Assembly: GCF_030936135.1 (NCBI RefSeq) | Contig: NC_082620.1 | Span: 4,340,001 to 4,404,000 of the forward strand | Source: Gavia stellata | Lineage: Eukaryota > Chordata > Aves > Gaviiformes > Gaviidae | DNA length: 64,000 nt | Direction of reading: 5' to 3' | The notes under the pieces: model-generated | Seen by the model: only the letters and a program-made list of their open reading frames with translations | Told to the model about the DNA's origin: nothing | Database searches by the model: none | Translations under genes and position numbers: made by a program | In this document: piece by piece, positions 49,621 to 60,854 of the stretch | Layout of the letters: each line of letters starts with the position of its first letter | How positions within the stretch are numbered: the stretch's first letter is position 1

Positions 49621-52600
49621 GCGCTGGGCCCCATCCGTGCCGTGGAACAGGCAGGAGGAGAGCGGGTCTGCGGGTGGGGCTTCCTAACGGGGGAAGCGAA
49701 GGGAGGTGGGAATAAGCCTCTGGAAGCAGTTTCACCGAAATGCGCCTTCTATGCGCGTGTCGAGGTTCGCATCAAGAATCTTAATCCCTGGAGGGGCAGT
49801 TTGTGAGCGTGTGCTAAAAAAGAGCTGATGCGCACAGCTGTGTGGAGACAGGTCCCGGTCTCTAGCCTAAATTACTAAGAGTTGCTTGTCTCTTGCGCTG
49901 GGTGTAATAAAAGGGCAGTGCATATGTCACTTCCATGACTTCATTAAGGATTTTTTCTGTTCTGCAGCTAGTGGCATTCTGGCTATTGACAAAGCCGGGG
50001 AGCCCATCACCTTAGTACTGGCAGAAGATGGCACCATTGTGGATGATGAAGATTACTTTTTGTGTCTGCCATCTAACACCAAGTTTGTGGCACTGGCCAA
50101 GAATGAGAAATGGTCCGGCAAAAGCTTAGGTACTCTGTGGATGAGGGAGCGTGGAAGGGGAGGGGTGTTTGGAATACAGCTAGTGAAATTAGGCTGTCTC
50201 AGGTGGATCGGGAATGACCCATGAAAGTGATGACTCTTGTGTCAGACAGTGGAACAGCCTGGCTCTCGGAGTCTGTGGATGAAGTGGACAGTGCTGCAGA
50301 GAAGTGGAAGCAGTTGGCCAGGCAACTGAAGGATGACCTGTCTAATATCATCTTGATGTCTGAGGAAGACCTCCAGGTACAGTGGGGAAACCTCTAATTG
50401 CTGTCCTCGGCTCTGCCCATCATCCATTTATCTCAGTAGGTGGCAGAGAAAAGAAAAAGTAAACAAGATCTCAAGCTGAATTCAGCTGCTGTTGTTTGGC
50501 TGTGGTGCTAGAGTGAAATTTCTCCTTGAGGGGAAACACGCAAGTGTCTGGGGAAGATTTGTCCCTCACAGCATGTCTTTCCAGTTCTGGCAGTGGGAGG
50601 GCAAAAAGTCAAGATTTGGCCAAATGGCAACTGTGGTGGGCTCCTTAAAACCAGAGACCTGTGTAATGTGTCAAAAGGGAAGGCTGAGCAGCATGCCAAA
50701 TCTGTCTGCTCCAGAGGGGTTTGAAGAACTGCTGTCAAGTATCTGACTGCTTAACACCATGTATGTGGTGAGGCATGGTGATAACTGCCTCTTCTTGTCC
50801 TCCTGCAACGTGCAGCTTCCCAAGTGCCAGGCTATTGGCTTTCCTTTGTGTATTCCCATGCCCTCTTAAGAAGTGGTACTTTGCCAGGAGTCGTCAGGAT
50901 GTATATTAAAAATGCACGTGATTCCGCACCTTCCTGGATGCCTTTTGGCTTCTGGTAAAGAATGCTGGCTGGTGGAGTGCCTCTACAGCCTCTCATAACT
51001 AGGCTGACTTGCTATGACAAGAAACCTTGTGAAACATGCTGGGTTTCGTGACGGTGGAGGCTCTGTCATTCAGGAGGCTTGCTGTTTGTACTGTCATCAG
51101 TGTAATGGAATAAGTTACTCAGTCCATGTAACAGAAGCACTCTCATTGTTTTAAGGTGCTCATTGATGTACCACGTTCAGACCTGGCAGAAGAACTTGCC
51201 CAAAGTCAAACCAAAATCCAAGTATTGCAGGACACCCTGCAGCAGGTGCTGGACAGACGAGAAGAAGAACGCCAGTCAAGACAGCTCCTGGAACTCTACC
51301 TAGAGGCCTTGAAAAATGAAGACAGTATCTTAAGCAAAGTAGCAGGTAGGGAGCATTAGGATGCTAGAAAAAGAGCTTTTCAGAGATGCCTGAAATAGTT
51401 GAGTGGAATAAATAAGGCAGAGTGAAGGACTGGAGTGAGTCACTTGCTTAGCAATGTGGTTGATGTAATAACTGGTATAGTGTAAGAATTCTCTGACTGG
51501 GTGAGACCAAGAGTCCTCTCACTGCTGCGTCCCATTTCTCACAAGGCCTGAAAGTAGAATACTGGGGGAAAAGCTTAAATCATGCAGTCATCCGTAACAT
51601 TATGGATTTCTTAAGTTAGAGGATGCACGTATATAGAATGCACGTTTTCTTAATCTCAAAACCACCAAAGCAGTCCAGGCCACTTTTCCTGTCCTGTGTT
51701 TGTCACGGGCTATAATGATTCTGCTACTTTTCAGAATCTGAGACTGTACCAAGAAAGGAGATGGATGTGGTTGACACAGGTACCAGCAGTACAGGCACTT
51801 CAGCCAAAACGGCGCTCAGTGACCAGATCCTTGCTGCTCTGAAAGAGAAACCTGCTCCAGAGCTCTGCTTGGACAGTCAAGATCTAGAGGTGGGTAAGAA
51901 TGACATAACCATATTCTGGCAAATCTCTCCCTCTGTAGAGAGAGATTATAGGGGAAGCCGTCCTTGCTTCTGGAGTCTCTAATGTCGATACATCTCGGTC
52001 TCACAGTGGTGAGATTTAATCTGTTTCTCTTCCTCAGTAACGCTACCCCCTGCTTGGTAATATCCAGTTGACTCTATTCCAAGTACTCTAGTCTGTCCTC
52101 TGGAAAGCCACAAAGTAATTTTGGTTTTGATCTCTGCCAAATCATAGCCAGACAGTGCTTTAGCTGTCTTACCAGCAAGGTTTTTTTTGTGTGCAGATGC
52201 ATGTATCTCTAATTCTTTTATACATCCCAAATCAAAATAAAAACCTCCTTATTTTGGAAAACTCTGTAAATAAACCCACAGCTTGGAACGTCTAGGTAAA
52301 CTTTAACCATTAGAAAGTGTGTTCTTTCTAATGCTATGAACTTCCTTCTCTTGCTTTTCCCTGCTGTGGAAACTAAGTAACTGGTTTCTGCTCCTTTGAA
52401 CATCTGAATGTAGCTTCAAGCTCTTAAGTGTTGGTAGAATATTGAAAATACACTAGCCCTCGGGGTAGATGAGGAAACCTGGGAACATCTTCAATACCAA
52501 ATTGCCACTATTAAACAGGCGTCTCATTACTGCTGTTCTTAACGTGGACAGAGGGGTTAGTGGTGGAGGAGCATCAGTAGAAAAGACTTTTAGAAATCTG

Positions 52601-52815
52601 TCTTGCTACAGCTGGTCTTGAAAGAAGACACAGAAGCCCTGGCCTCGGCTTTAAGATGGGACAAGCAGAAAGCTGAAGCTCTGCAGCAAGCCTGTGATCA
52701 GGAGCTCTCCAAGCGTCTACAACAAGTGCAGACTTTGCATTCCCTAAGGAGCACATCAAAGGGCAAGAAAACACTACCCTGGGGAGACTGGCTTAGTTCA
52801 AAACGCAAAAAATAA
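49326..52815 (+). CDS. DFFA: DFFA (ICAD/DFF45), inhibitor and chaperone of caspase-activated DNase
   Basis: DFFA folds and holds inactive the apoptotic nuclease DFFB/CAD; caspase-3 cleaves it and frees the nuclease. Six exons join as 49326-49422, 49968-50129, 50246-50376, 51156-51345, 51735-51889 and 52612-52815, giving 312 residues (human 331). The N-terminal CIDE-N domain holds HGVAASCL, LVLAEDGTIVDDEDYFLCLP and SNTKFVALAKNEKW. Two caspase sites align with the human ones: DEVD|S after Asp101 and DVVD|T after Asp207. The middle and C-terminal chaperone region holds LDRREEERQSRQLLELYLEA and the LHSLRS motif, ending in a basic SSKRKK tail like a nuclear signal. The start was chosen at the only ATG in frame with exon 1 and lacks about 18 residues of the human N-terminus. 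All joins are in phase. Confidence 0.96.
49423..49967 (+). other. DFFA: DFFA intron 1
   Basis: A 545-base intron, GC-rich in its first 200 bases (continuation of the CpG island) and AT-richer later. It ends with a TTCTGTTCTGCAG acceptor. Nothing else was recognised. Confidence 0.9.
49968..50129 (+). CDS. DFFA: DFFA exon 2 (CIDE-N core)
   Basis: Encodes residues 33-86 and part of Asp87, including the acidic face EDGTIVDDEDYF that contacts the basic face of CAD's CIDE-N domain. It is very close to the human sequence. Confidence 0.95.
50246..50376 (+). CDS. DFFA: DFFA exon 3 (first caspase site)
   Basis: Completes Asp87 and ends at Gln130. It holds ESVDEVDSAAEKW, where DEVD|S corresponds to human DETD117|S, and then LKDDLSNIILMSEEDLQ. 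The preceding intron is only 116 bases. Confidence 0.95.
50377..51155 (+). other. DFFA: DFFA intron 3
   Basis: A 779-base intron between GTACAG and a TTGTTTTAAG acceptor. No repeat or gene was recognised. Confidence 0.9.
51156..51345 (+). CDS. DFFA: DFFA exon 4
   Basis: Encodes residues 131-193 plus one base: VLIDVPRSDLAEELAQS to the helix QVLDRREEERQSRQLL and LEALKNEDSILSKVA. This is the middle domain that binds CAD. Confidence 0.94.
51346..51734 (+). other. DFFA: DFFA intron 4
   Basis: A 389-base intron with a CTACTTTTCAG acceptor. No other feature was recognised. Confidence 0.9.
51735..51889 (+). CDS. DFFA: DFFA exon 5 (second caspase site)
   Basis: Encodes residues 194-245. KEMDVVDTGTSS aligns with human EEVDAVDTGIS, so DVVD|T is the second caspase-3 site. 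It ends with PELCLDSQDLE. Reading on into the intron gives a stop at 51980-51982 after 30 more residues. Confidence 0.94.
51890..52611 (+). other. DFFA: DFFA intron 5
   Basis: A 722-base intron ending in TCTTGCTACAG. If retained it would give a short isoform with a 30-residue tail, like the human DFF35/ICAD-S form. The small open frame on the minus strand (52230-51979) matches nothing I recognise. Confidence 0.85.
52612..52815 (+). CDS. DFFA: DFFA exon 6 and stop
   Basis: Encodes residues 246-312. LVLKEDTEALASALRWD is the counterpart of human LVTKEDPKALAVALNWD. QTLHSLRS and a basic end (SSKRKK) follow, then TAA. This is the C-terminal CAD-binding domain missing from the short isoform. Confidence 0.95.
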   Translation: MVLKEDTEALASALRWDKQKAEALQQACDQELSKRLQQVQTLHSLRSTSKGKKTLPWGDWLSSKRKK

Positions 52816-53682
52816 GTGCTGCTTGCCTTTTTTTTTTTTTTTATTAGAATCAATACAAGCAAGATATATCCTGGGAGCCATAGTTTGCTGGTCATACTGT
52901 GGTCTGGCTATAGACAACTAAAATCTGGACATTGTCCTGAGGCTTAAACTCCTGTGATGATTCAAGTCATGTGTAACCAAAGGGATTTTGACTTTTTGCA
53001 GAATACTAGAACAATGGTACTGCTTAACACAGCATATATGGGTTCAGCTTTGAATACCTGGTTGGGAGCCAGAAGCTTCCATCTGATAATGATGGATCTA
53101 GCTTCTGAAGCCCCAGGCAGTTTGCTTACTTTGTCCTCCCACCATTTGCAATGTAAAGGATGGAAGACCCTGTGGAAGACACTTTGAGGCACAGTTAATG
53201 AACAGAAAGAACACACTTGGAAGATTGCTCACTGAACACAGAGTGCTCATTCTTCGGTAGGGTTTGTTGTGGTTTGGCCTAGTTAAGCTGTATTGTGCAG
53301 TTTTTCCAGCTGCTGTCTGGCTTTAAGCTCCAGCCTGGGATCTAGGAACTTGAATTCTCATGCTAATTTCATCAGTTAAAGTAAATTCACAGCCCTTTAA
53401 CTTCTGTGCTTTTTCTGTAAGGAATTCCTGCCTCTTGGGTGCAGTGTAAGCATTAACTTATAAAACACAGCAAAGGTGGAAATACTTGCTTTGTAAGGCT
53501 GTGGGGCAGAAGACTGGTATTTGGCCTGTCTGTATTACTCTCCTAATCAATAGTGTAGTATCATGATGCTTTTGTATTAACTGGCTTTTTTTAAAATTTG
53601 TTAAAGTATTTTTTTTCTAATATCATTAAAACCTTTTTACCTTACTATTGGACTAGTTTTGATATTTCCACCAGCTGCTATG

Positions 53683-53688
53683 ATTAAA
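53683..53688 (+). terminator. DFFA: Candidate DFFA poly(A) signal (ATTAAA)
   Basis: ATTAAA is followed within 10 bases by the GT-rich TGTGCTGGT. Another ATTAAA lies at 53625-53630. No canonical AATAAA is nearby, so the choice is uncertain. Confidence 0.35.
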
Positions 53689-56600
53689 TAATGTGCTGGT
53701 AAGTACAGTATTACCTTAAGTATAGAGGAAGAAGAAATTAAATACAGAAGTACTCTGTATTTAACCTGTCCAAAGTATTTCAGTAGAATGTATGTTCATA
53801 CTGGTGACACTGCACCAGAACCCTCACCTGGCACAATCTGTTCTTCTCTTGTGAGAATGAAAAAAATCTGAGAAGTGAGCCGAAACTTCTGAGAAAGTTT
53901 TAGTAGGTACAAATGTTTTCTAGTATGATGCAAACCCCTCTGATTTAACATAACCGTAAATGGTACAGGATGCCAACTGATGAGTATTCCTACAGCAGGC
54001 ATTCAGATGAACCCATTGCGTGTAGACATTCCAGTTGAATTGTGGCACACTCAAAGTTAAGACTGCCAATGTAACTCATAAATATTCTCAACAGTTTAGT
54101 GCCTTTGAGCAGGTAAGCAAAAATGCTTAGGGTAACTTCAGATGAAGCTACCCATATGGGAATTGACTGGACTTAGGGCGGAAGCTTGCAGCCAACTTTT
54201 TGGTGTTTGTTTTGGTGGGGCAAGCAGTTCCTTCTTAGAATATACACTTCTGGCTTGTAACATTATAGACCATGACAAGTAAAAAGGTTTTCTGCTGCTT
54301 TAAATAGCTACTTAATACAAGCTTTTTATGTTCAAGTCTTTCTGAAATATGGCTGTGCATTAACAGAATTTTTGAAGCACGCTCTGTTGCACTCAAAGCT
54401 AATTACACTGGCTACCAAGTGAAAGAGCATGCATTGAGTAGACTAGCTGTCAGCAAGCTTTTTCTGTGAGCTTATGTCTCTGCTTGTGATTACCACTCTC
54501 TCCATTATAAACCAGTATTTCAGTCTTGCTCAAAGCTGCTATGCTTTTGCTTTTTTCAAGCTCAGTTTGGCAATGGAAATTCTATTCCTCAAGCTGTACA
54601 AGAGGAAAGAAGGGTTTTACCTGTGGCTTTTTCACTTCTACTTAAAATAGCATGTAGCATAATTACTTCAATCCTGTCTGTGAATATTTAACTCGCCTAC
54701 TTCCAGGCAAGCACTGAGATGAGTCACAGAGACCATGCTGATCATTCCTGTAGGAAGGCAGTGATGGTCCTTCCAATCTAGCCTTAAGGAAAAAAACAAA
54801 TGGAGGGTTTTCATTGCTGCTTTTTCCTCTTTTCTGTTATCAAGGTTAGAGCCCTTTAGTTGCCTGTAAATTACTAAATATTGCAGTTCTTACATTACAG
54901 AATTCAAATTATCAACTAGACCTAGCATAGTATGATTTAAACTGTTACTTTTGTCTTAATTGTTCTGTTCTAGTAGAACAAAAAAAAAAAATTCAGGTTT
55001 TCATAATCTGCTGGGAGCTGTAGTTATATTCTATCCTAAAGCTGAACTGGTAGTTTAATAGTAATATTGACTATTATTTGCAAAAAGAGCAGATATATAA
55101 TACGCATAGCTCTTTAAAGCTCTATTATAGTCAATATCCTTCAAAAGTCTCCATGAAAAATGAGAGGCAATTAACTACTGGCTAAGAGACTTCAATGCTG
55201 CATATATCATCCTGTAATTTCTATGAAAAATCCTTTTTTAGTGGTCAAGTTTATGTCTTGCTTCTTGGATCTCTTTCAATAGTGCAATCAAACAAAGATG
55301 AAAACTGCTAAAACATCTCCACTTAATGAGATTTTTAAACCTAACAGTACAGTTACCGTAAAAATTGATTTTTTTTTTTTTTAGTGTAGACTTTACTATA
55401 AATCTTTAGATCATTATATTCTGAAAGTCGGTTCATAACTAGAATTTCCTGTTGGTGATAACAAAAAGCTGCTGCCAGATCGAGTATTTCCACAGCAAAT
55501 AATCGCAAAGCTTTTCAGTAAACAGTCTTTAGCCATTGGCCAGCACCTTTTGTATACCACTAGTGTATATGCATGTGAGTTCGGAGAGGAAGTAACAGGA
55601 GGTTTTAGCTGAGGACAACAGACAACATCAGAGCTAACAAACTTCGAGACATACTATTTCTTTTCCTGACATGTTGGGCTTAATGACCTCAAAAAAAAAA
55701 AAATCAGGTAAGCTGTGCAATAAACATGTACTAGGCCTTCCTCTTGAAAGACAGCTACTATCTTACCAAAATGCTTGATGCTTCTAAAGGCCTAGGAGTC
55801 CTGTGAAATAAGTATCAATTTTCTGCTGAAGAAAGGAATAGGATAAATAATAGAAGCAAATCAAATAGAACTGTGCATGTCTTCATAACCCGGCGCCTAC
55901 AGAAGTTGCTCCTTTAGAGACCAAACAGTGAAAGAAAGCAAAAGACACTTGATCAGTTTTTGCTTATCATCTTACCTATGCTAGTCAGGAGAAACTGTCG
56001 ACCTAAAACATGCTCTCTAATCCAATTTAACCTTAAATTAGATCTACATTTTGTAGGCGTGAAGTATGTTTGATTCACTTAAGCTTATTTAAGCTGCACA
56101 GACACTTTAACTATGCAAAAATTAGCATTTCCTTGATCTTATTCCTGTAATATTTAAGAAGCTTTAACCTTTAAACAGTGTGACTGACCCGCCCATGATT
56201 CACAAGGATGGATTTTGTATAGGTGTTCAAGACGGAGGGGTACAATATGGAAGGTCTAAATCAGCCAGAAGACGTGTGAAAACCGAGGGTGGCTGCCATT
56301 CTGCTTTTCTCAGGGTAAAAATTTTAGAACATCAAAGCCTTGAGTTAAAGTCTTTATCATTAATACATTCAAGTAGACAAACCTACCTTGTAACAGATTC
56401 CTTCCTCAGCAACAGATTTGCCATGAATGAGTATCCTCAATTAATGGTCTTGAACATCGCATTAATGATTTCTCCCTTAAAGCACCAAGAAAAACCTTTT
56501 GTATCTCCTGTAGCATTGGGTTGATGACCAGGGCACATTAAGGTAAATAAAGCTTCATGAACTTCAAGAAAGCAAGTAATGTATAGTGGTATTAAAAACA

Positions 56601-57772
56601 AAACAAAACAAAACACCACCACTATGAAATCTGAGTAATGTAAACACTGGTATGCCAAGAGGACATATTCCCTGTTGATTACAGAATTGCTAGTTTATTA
56701 TCTACCTAGCCTACATCAGTCAGTAGAAGAATTCTTCTAAAAGATACCTCATCCCTGAAAGTGGAACAGTTTGGGATAGGGGAAAGGGAGGGTATTTAAA
56801 TGTCATTGTGTAAAACCTCCTGTATAGAGCCAGAGAGAGGGATTCATGCCATTCATATTTTCTTCTACATTGTAGCACTTGATTTTATTTGCTCAATACT
56901 GTATAGTTACAGCCTACAAAAGGCATGGTTTTTTTCCCTATCCACTACTGCTTGATAGCTCAAATACAGAGCAAGAATAAAAGGGAGCACATGGAAGGAG
57001 TCCAGAGCATTACTTTTTCCATTGTGTCAGTATAGCTGAGTGACTCTAGTCCAGAAAGTGCAGTCTTCTTTCAAGAGAGGGGTTTTAAACAAGGAGCAAG
57101 GCTACACTTAGAAGTTCTCAAGGGTGATCAGAAACATTCCGGTAACTTCTTTGTCTTGGGGTAGTATTTAAGGTATGAGTCTTACTAAAATGAGAACCTG
57201 ATGATTTTAAACTTGGTTTTGGGGAATTGCCCTAAGCTGTATCCTTCAGGAAGGAACAAGTGGCTTCAAGGAAGAGCTTGTCTCGTGAATAAAGGGCTGA
57301 GCAAGAGAAACAGCGTTCAAGGCTTTCCTCTCTTGCTGCATATTTTAGACTATCCTTGGCAAGCATATTCTTGCTTGATGAAGTTTGCCCACGCAATAGC
57401 TTAAGCAGCCTTCTCATTTCACTTGGTTATATCTGTCTAATACCTTATGTCTTTAAATTTGCTTCTTTTGAATCAATAGCTTTTGGTAAGTCTCTATCAG
57501 TCCAGTGGAGGGCAATGGTGATACATTTCTGACTACCACTCCGGAGCCATGTTACTATAGTGAAATTAGAAATGTAATGCAGCTTATTGAAAGTGAAGAT
57601 TGTACACCAGCAGTATCACAGGTGAAAAATGACACAAAACGTGTTTTAATTGTCAAGACAACAAATGAGAGATCTGGCTATTAAAAATAAAATACTCAAA
57701 ATACCTAAGCAAAAATATAAAGAATGGAAGCAAGGAGGAAATCAAAACAATTACTGGAGAAATTAAGTAGCA

Positions 57773-57864
57773 GCATGGAGGGAGTTGCACATACCGAGGT
57801 ATCATGGCCAGTGAGAATGCATGGAGGGAGTTGCACATACTGAGGTATTAGGGCCAGTAAGAAT
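57773..57864. repeat. 46-bp tandem duplication, two copies
   Basis: Copies at 57773-57818 and 57819-57864 both begin GCATGGAGGGAGTTGCACAT and differ at only a few positions. The duplication lies just past the likely CENPS poly(A) signal. Confidence 0.9.
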
Positions 57865-57880
57865 GTTCTGCTTTAAAGTC

Positions 57881-57886
57881 TTTATT
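57881..57886 (-). terminator. CENPS: CENPS poly(A) signal (AATAAA)
   Basis: TTTATT on the plus strand is AATAAA on the minus strand, about 245 bases after the CENPS stop codon. It is the first canonical signal in a sensible position. Confidence 0.55.
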
Positions 57887-58130
57887 TAAAGGATTTTCTT
57901 TTTAAGAACAGTAAGATACCTTTTTGTGAGCAATTAATGCATTTTGGCTGTAAGTTTTACTGAATTCTGACAGACCTTTCACTTTTGGAACAGAAAAATC
58001 CAACTAACAATGTTCACCTAAAAACCTAAAGATTTGTTACTCTTGCTAACCTGCAAGAGGAATCTCTAATAGGCTACCTGTGGTTCCTCTAGGATAATAA
58101 AATGACCAGAGACATTACTTGAAAGGTAAA

Positions 58131-58286
58131 TCATGCCATGTTGGAATCTTCACTTTCAGTCACAGCTGCTTCTTGTTCCCCAGAAGTTTTCCCTCCCTTA
58201 GCTGCACTGGACTTCTTTTTCTTCTTCTCCTTTTGCTCCATGTTACTCGATGCAAGCTCTTCACTCTTCTGGGTGATATACTTTAG
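58131..58286 (-). CDS. CENPS: CENPS exon 5 and stop
   Basis: Encodes residues 90-140, starting LKYITQKSEELASSNMEQ, followed by a Lys-rich run and an acidic Ser-rich end, then TGA at 58133-58131. The preceding acceptor is TTCTCAG. Confidence 0.94.
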   Translation of the reverse strand, partial: LKYITQKSEELASSNMEQKEKKKKKSSAAKGGKTSGEQEAAVTESEDSNMA

Positions 58287-60854
58287 CTGAGAACAATAAA
58301 CTAATCAATCAGTCATCTACTGAGGAACTTATTCATGAGAAATTAGAGAAATGTTTAAGAGAAATTAACAGGGCAAGTTCTTATTACAAAAAAGACAACA
58401 CACACTCCCAAAACGCTGACAAACATCAGCTAGTTTTAATTCTTGCACAGAGCCCTCAGTCTAAGCTGGATGTCCTCAGATACTGAAATGCCCTGGCAAG
58501 ACTAGGATTTATAAATGTATGTTACATCCATCTCTAGAACCAAGACAGCAACATTAGCAGTTACTCAGAGTGGTAGTTTGCCGAGATACAATCTGAGCAC
58601 AGAAACATTGCAACGTTCCTCTGCACCCACTTGACATAAACAACACGTGACAGGAACACAAAATTCAGCTCCAGCATTTACAATGCCTTCTCAGGCAAGT
58701 TCATGTTGCATATTTAAAATCACAGATGGAAGGGAAAAATCCCCTCACATAAAATTAAAATTAGTATTGGAAGTATTCTTCATGGAAGCATTTACAGGTA
58801 TGTTGTAACAAGTTAGTGAATTTAAGTCCACTGAGCATCATATAAATCAGCACATGAGAGAATTCAGTAATGTGACTCATCCCTACATTAATGTTAGGAG
58901 ACTTAGCATCGCGAGGTGGATGCAAGCTATTCCTGACCTTCGGCTAAAACAAAGGAACACAACATCAGGAAAAAAACAAGTGGTTTACTTCCAAGATTGA
59001 CAGTGCTGTAATGTGTCTGATTATTGCACTTTTGTACGTGGAACCTCAGCAGCCCTGTTGCAATGAGAACGTTGCTGCCTGAATTGCAATCAGGTCTGTG
59101 TTCCCCCAGTGAGGCATAGTCATGAAGCAAAATAAGATGAAAATTAAAAAAAAAAAAATCACTGGATTGTGCCCATCCATCATCTATAAGCCAGTGAAAT
59201 TGCTTAAGCAACAGTTGCTTCATCATCTATAGCCTTCATTCAAATGCTGTTAGGAATTGATCAATGGGTGTAAGAATGTTGTGAGACAGAAAATACAGTG
59301 AATCTCACCAAAGAATTGCTCCTTCTAGCCAAAAGTTTCACATCTTCTGTAGTGACTGTGCTTCGTTTTGCATGCCTGCATAAAATTAAAAAATACCCCT
59401 TAATGTGTTTGCCGACACGGGTTGTAAGAGGCTATACAGCATCTAATTCAGAACACTAACTAAAACGGCTTAGTAGGGACCCAGTGAACCAAACATGCCC
59501 ATCTTTTCCAACTATAATACACAAAAACCTATTTTACAAGTTTGTACATATACGTCTAAATTCCCACACTTCCTGTGTAAAACCAGAATTCAGCAACCAG
59601 AACTTCAAGCACCACTGTTCCATTCCCTCTTACTTGCGAGTAGGTCACTGTGTTAAGTTTTGACTCCGTAAAACATCCCCTGATCTCCTTGGAGCAACCA
59701 GATGAAACGCAGGCATGCTAGTAAGCATCTGTCACTCCCAAACCATCCAGTACCGCTATGTATCAACGCATTTGACAATTATACACAGTCATTAATCTGA
59801 ACAATCACTTGTACGCCATAAACGAACTTCCAAGATCAGGAAGCACCTACAGGGGAATACCTATTTCCTAACTTTGCAGCCACTGTTTAATCAGCCAACA
59901 GAACCCTTTAAAACTTTAATTACAAGACGTATTTTAAAAATTACCTAGTTACTGGAGCTGAACACAAAAAAAAAGAAAGCCTTTGTAACAATCCAGTGTT
60001 CCAGTACCTACCTTGCAAACATTTCGAGGTCTTTTGCAAAGTTCTCTGGAGAAAACACAAAGATGACACGTATTTTAAAATACTAACTCTGAGTAGGAAG
60101 AGATGCATAATACAGTTCTAGCTGTTACAAAGGTGTAACTGCAGATGATCCCAGTTAGTTATGAGAAACGACCATAACTTGTTATTATGTGCCACGCTGT
60201 TGCAGAGGCAGGTGGCCCACACAGTATTTCCACATACATTTAGGTCTGAAAAACAGAATCACTATATCTTGTATTGTTAAAAATGTAATCCAAGAAACGA
60301 TGCATCAGTGATACCTCGTTCCAGTGCTATTTTTTTAAAAACATCGTTTCTCCAGCAATTGCTCTTGAACAAATAGACAATATGCAAACTTCTGTACCAC
60401 ACTGCCTGAAGGTGATCTCCGAAATAGCTGCAATGGTTTGTTTGCTGAATTGCATGTCTTTCTCTTCTGCAACGTCCTGACACAGGCAGCCAACCGTGTA
60501 GTGAACCGCAGCCTTCAGCCTCTGAAAGGATGCAAGGCAGCGACAGGTCAGTTCTCTGCAGACTGATACACCAGCTCTTGCGTAAATCATCAAGACTATT
60601 TAAAAGGACGCAACACAGGCCACCGTTTACGGACCCCAACACACGCAGCAACACCACGTTTACCATTCAGTGCCCCATACCCCCCCGCCACGGCTCCATC
60701 TTGTCCCGGCCGGGCCCTCCCCCGGCGGCGCTGGGGGCCAGCCCCAGCACGGTCGGAGCGGGGCCGGGGCTGCGGGCCCGGGTGGGAGGCGGGGGCGCCA
60801 GCCCCGCCGTACCTGAGTGAGCAGCAGCCGCTCCTCACCGTCCGCCGCCTCCAT
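58131..60854 (-). CDS. CENPS: CENPS (MHF1/APITD1), centromere protein S
   Basis: CENPS is a small histone-fold protein. It pairs with CENPX, joins CENPT-CENPW at the inner kinetochore, and as MHF1 helps FANCM bind DNA in the Fanconi anaemia repair pathway. Five exons join as 60854-60813, 60521-60398, 60045-60012, 59375-59309 and 58286-58131, giving 140 residues (human 138). The histone fold reads RLKAAVHYTVGCLCQDV, then FSKQTIAAISEITFRQC, NFAKDLEMFARHAKR and TTEDVKLLARRSNSLLKYI. The tail is rich in Lys, Glu and Ser. All joins are GT-AG and in phase. The start at 60854 (MEAADGEERLLLTQ) fits the family length; an in-frame ATG at 60923 would add 23 residues. It is convergent with DFFA and runs in the same direction as PGD. 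Confidence 0.96.
58287..59308 (-). other. CENPS: CENPS intron 4
   Basis: A 1.02-kb AT-rich intron. The minus-strand open frame within it (59226-58927) has no recognisable family. Nothing else was recognised. Confidence 0.9.
59309..59375 (-). CDS. CENPS: CENPS exon 4
   Basis: Completes Arg67 and encodes HAKRSTVTTEDVKLLARR and SNSL (residues 68-89), the last histone-fold helices. The ends are a TTTATGCAG acceptor and a GTGAGA donor. Confidence 0.95.
59376..60011 (-). other. CENPS: CENPS intron 3
   Basis: A 636-base AT-rich intron. No repeat or gene was recognised. Confidence 0.9.
60012..60045 (-). CDS. CENPS: CENPS exon 3 (34 bases)
   Basis: This very short exon completes Glu56 and encodes NFAKDLEMFA plus two bases of Arg67. 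It is too short for ordinary open-frame detection and was found by homology with the human protein and by its splice sites. Confidence 0.94.
60046..60397 (-). other. CENPS: CENPS intron 2
   Basis: A 352-base intron; the donor GTACAG follows TGT-G of exon 2. Nothing else was recognised. Confidence 0.9.
60398..60521 (-). CDS. CENPS: CENPS exon 2 (histone-fold core)
   Basis: Encodes residues 15-55 plus one base: RLKAAVHYTVGCLCQDVAEE, then KDMQFSKQTIAAISEITF and RQC. It is nearly identical to mammalian CENPS. The acceptor is CCTTTCAG. Confidence 0.96.
60522..60812 (-). other. CENPS: CENPS intron 1
   Basis: A 291-base intron, GC-rich on its exon 1 side as part of the CpG island. Confidence 0.9.

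Larger units (their letters stand above)
52816..58130. other. DFFA 3' UTR, intergenic DNA and CENPS 3' UTR
   Basis: AT-rich DNA between the convergent DFFA and CENPS genes. The DFFA 3' UTR occupies the left part up to an uncertain poly(A) site, and the CENPS 3' UTR the right part down to about 57881. Several T or A runs and one 46-bp tandem duplication are present. In mammals the cortistatin gene CORT lies next to CENPS here; I looked on both strands for its FFWKT core by eye and did not find it. Confidence 0.7.

Noticed and set aside
49004-49735. A 243-codon minus-strand frame opposite DFFA exon 1
   Set aside because: It is a GC-driven shadow of the DFFA promoter and first exon, with no domain.
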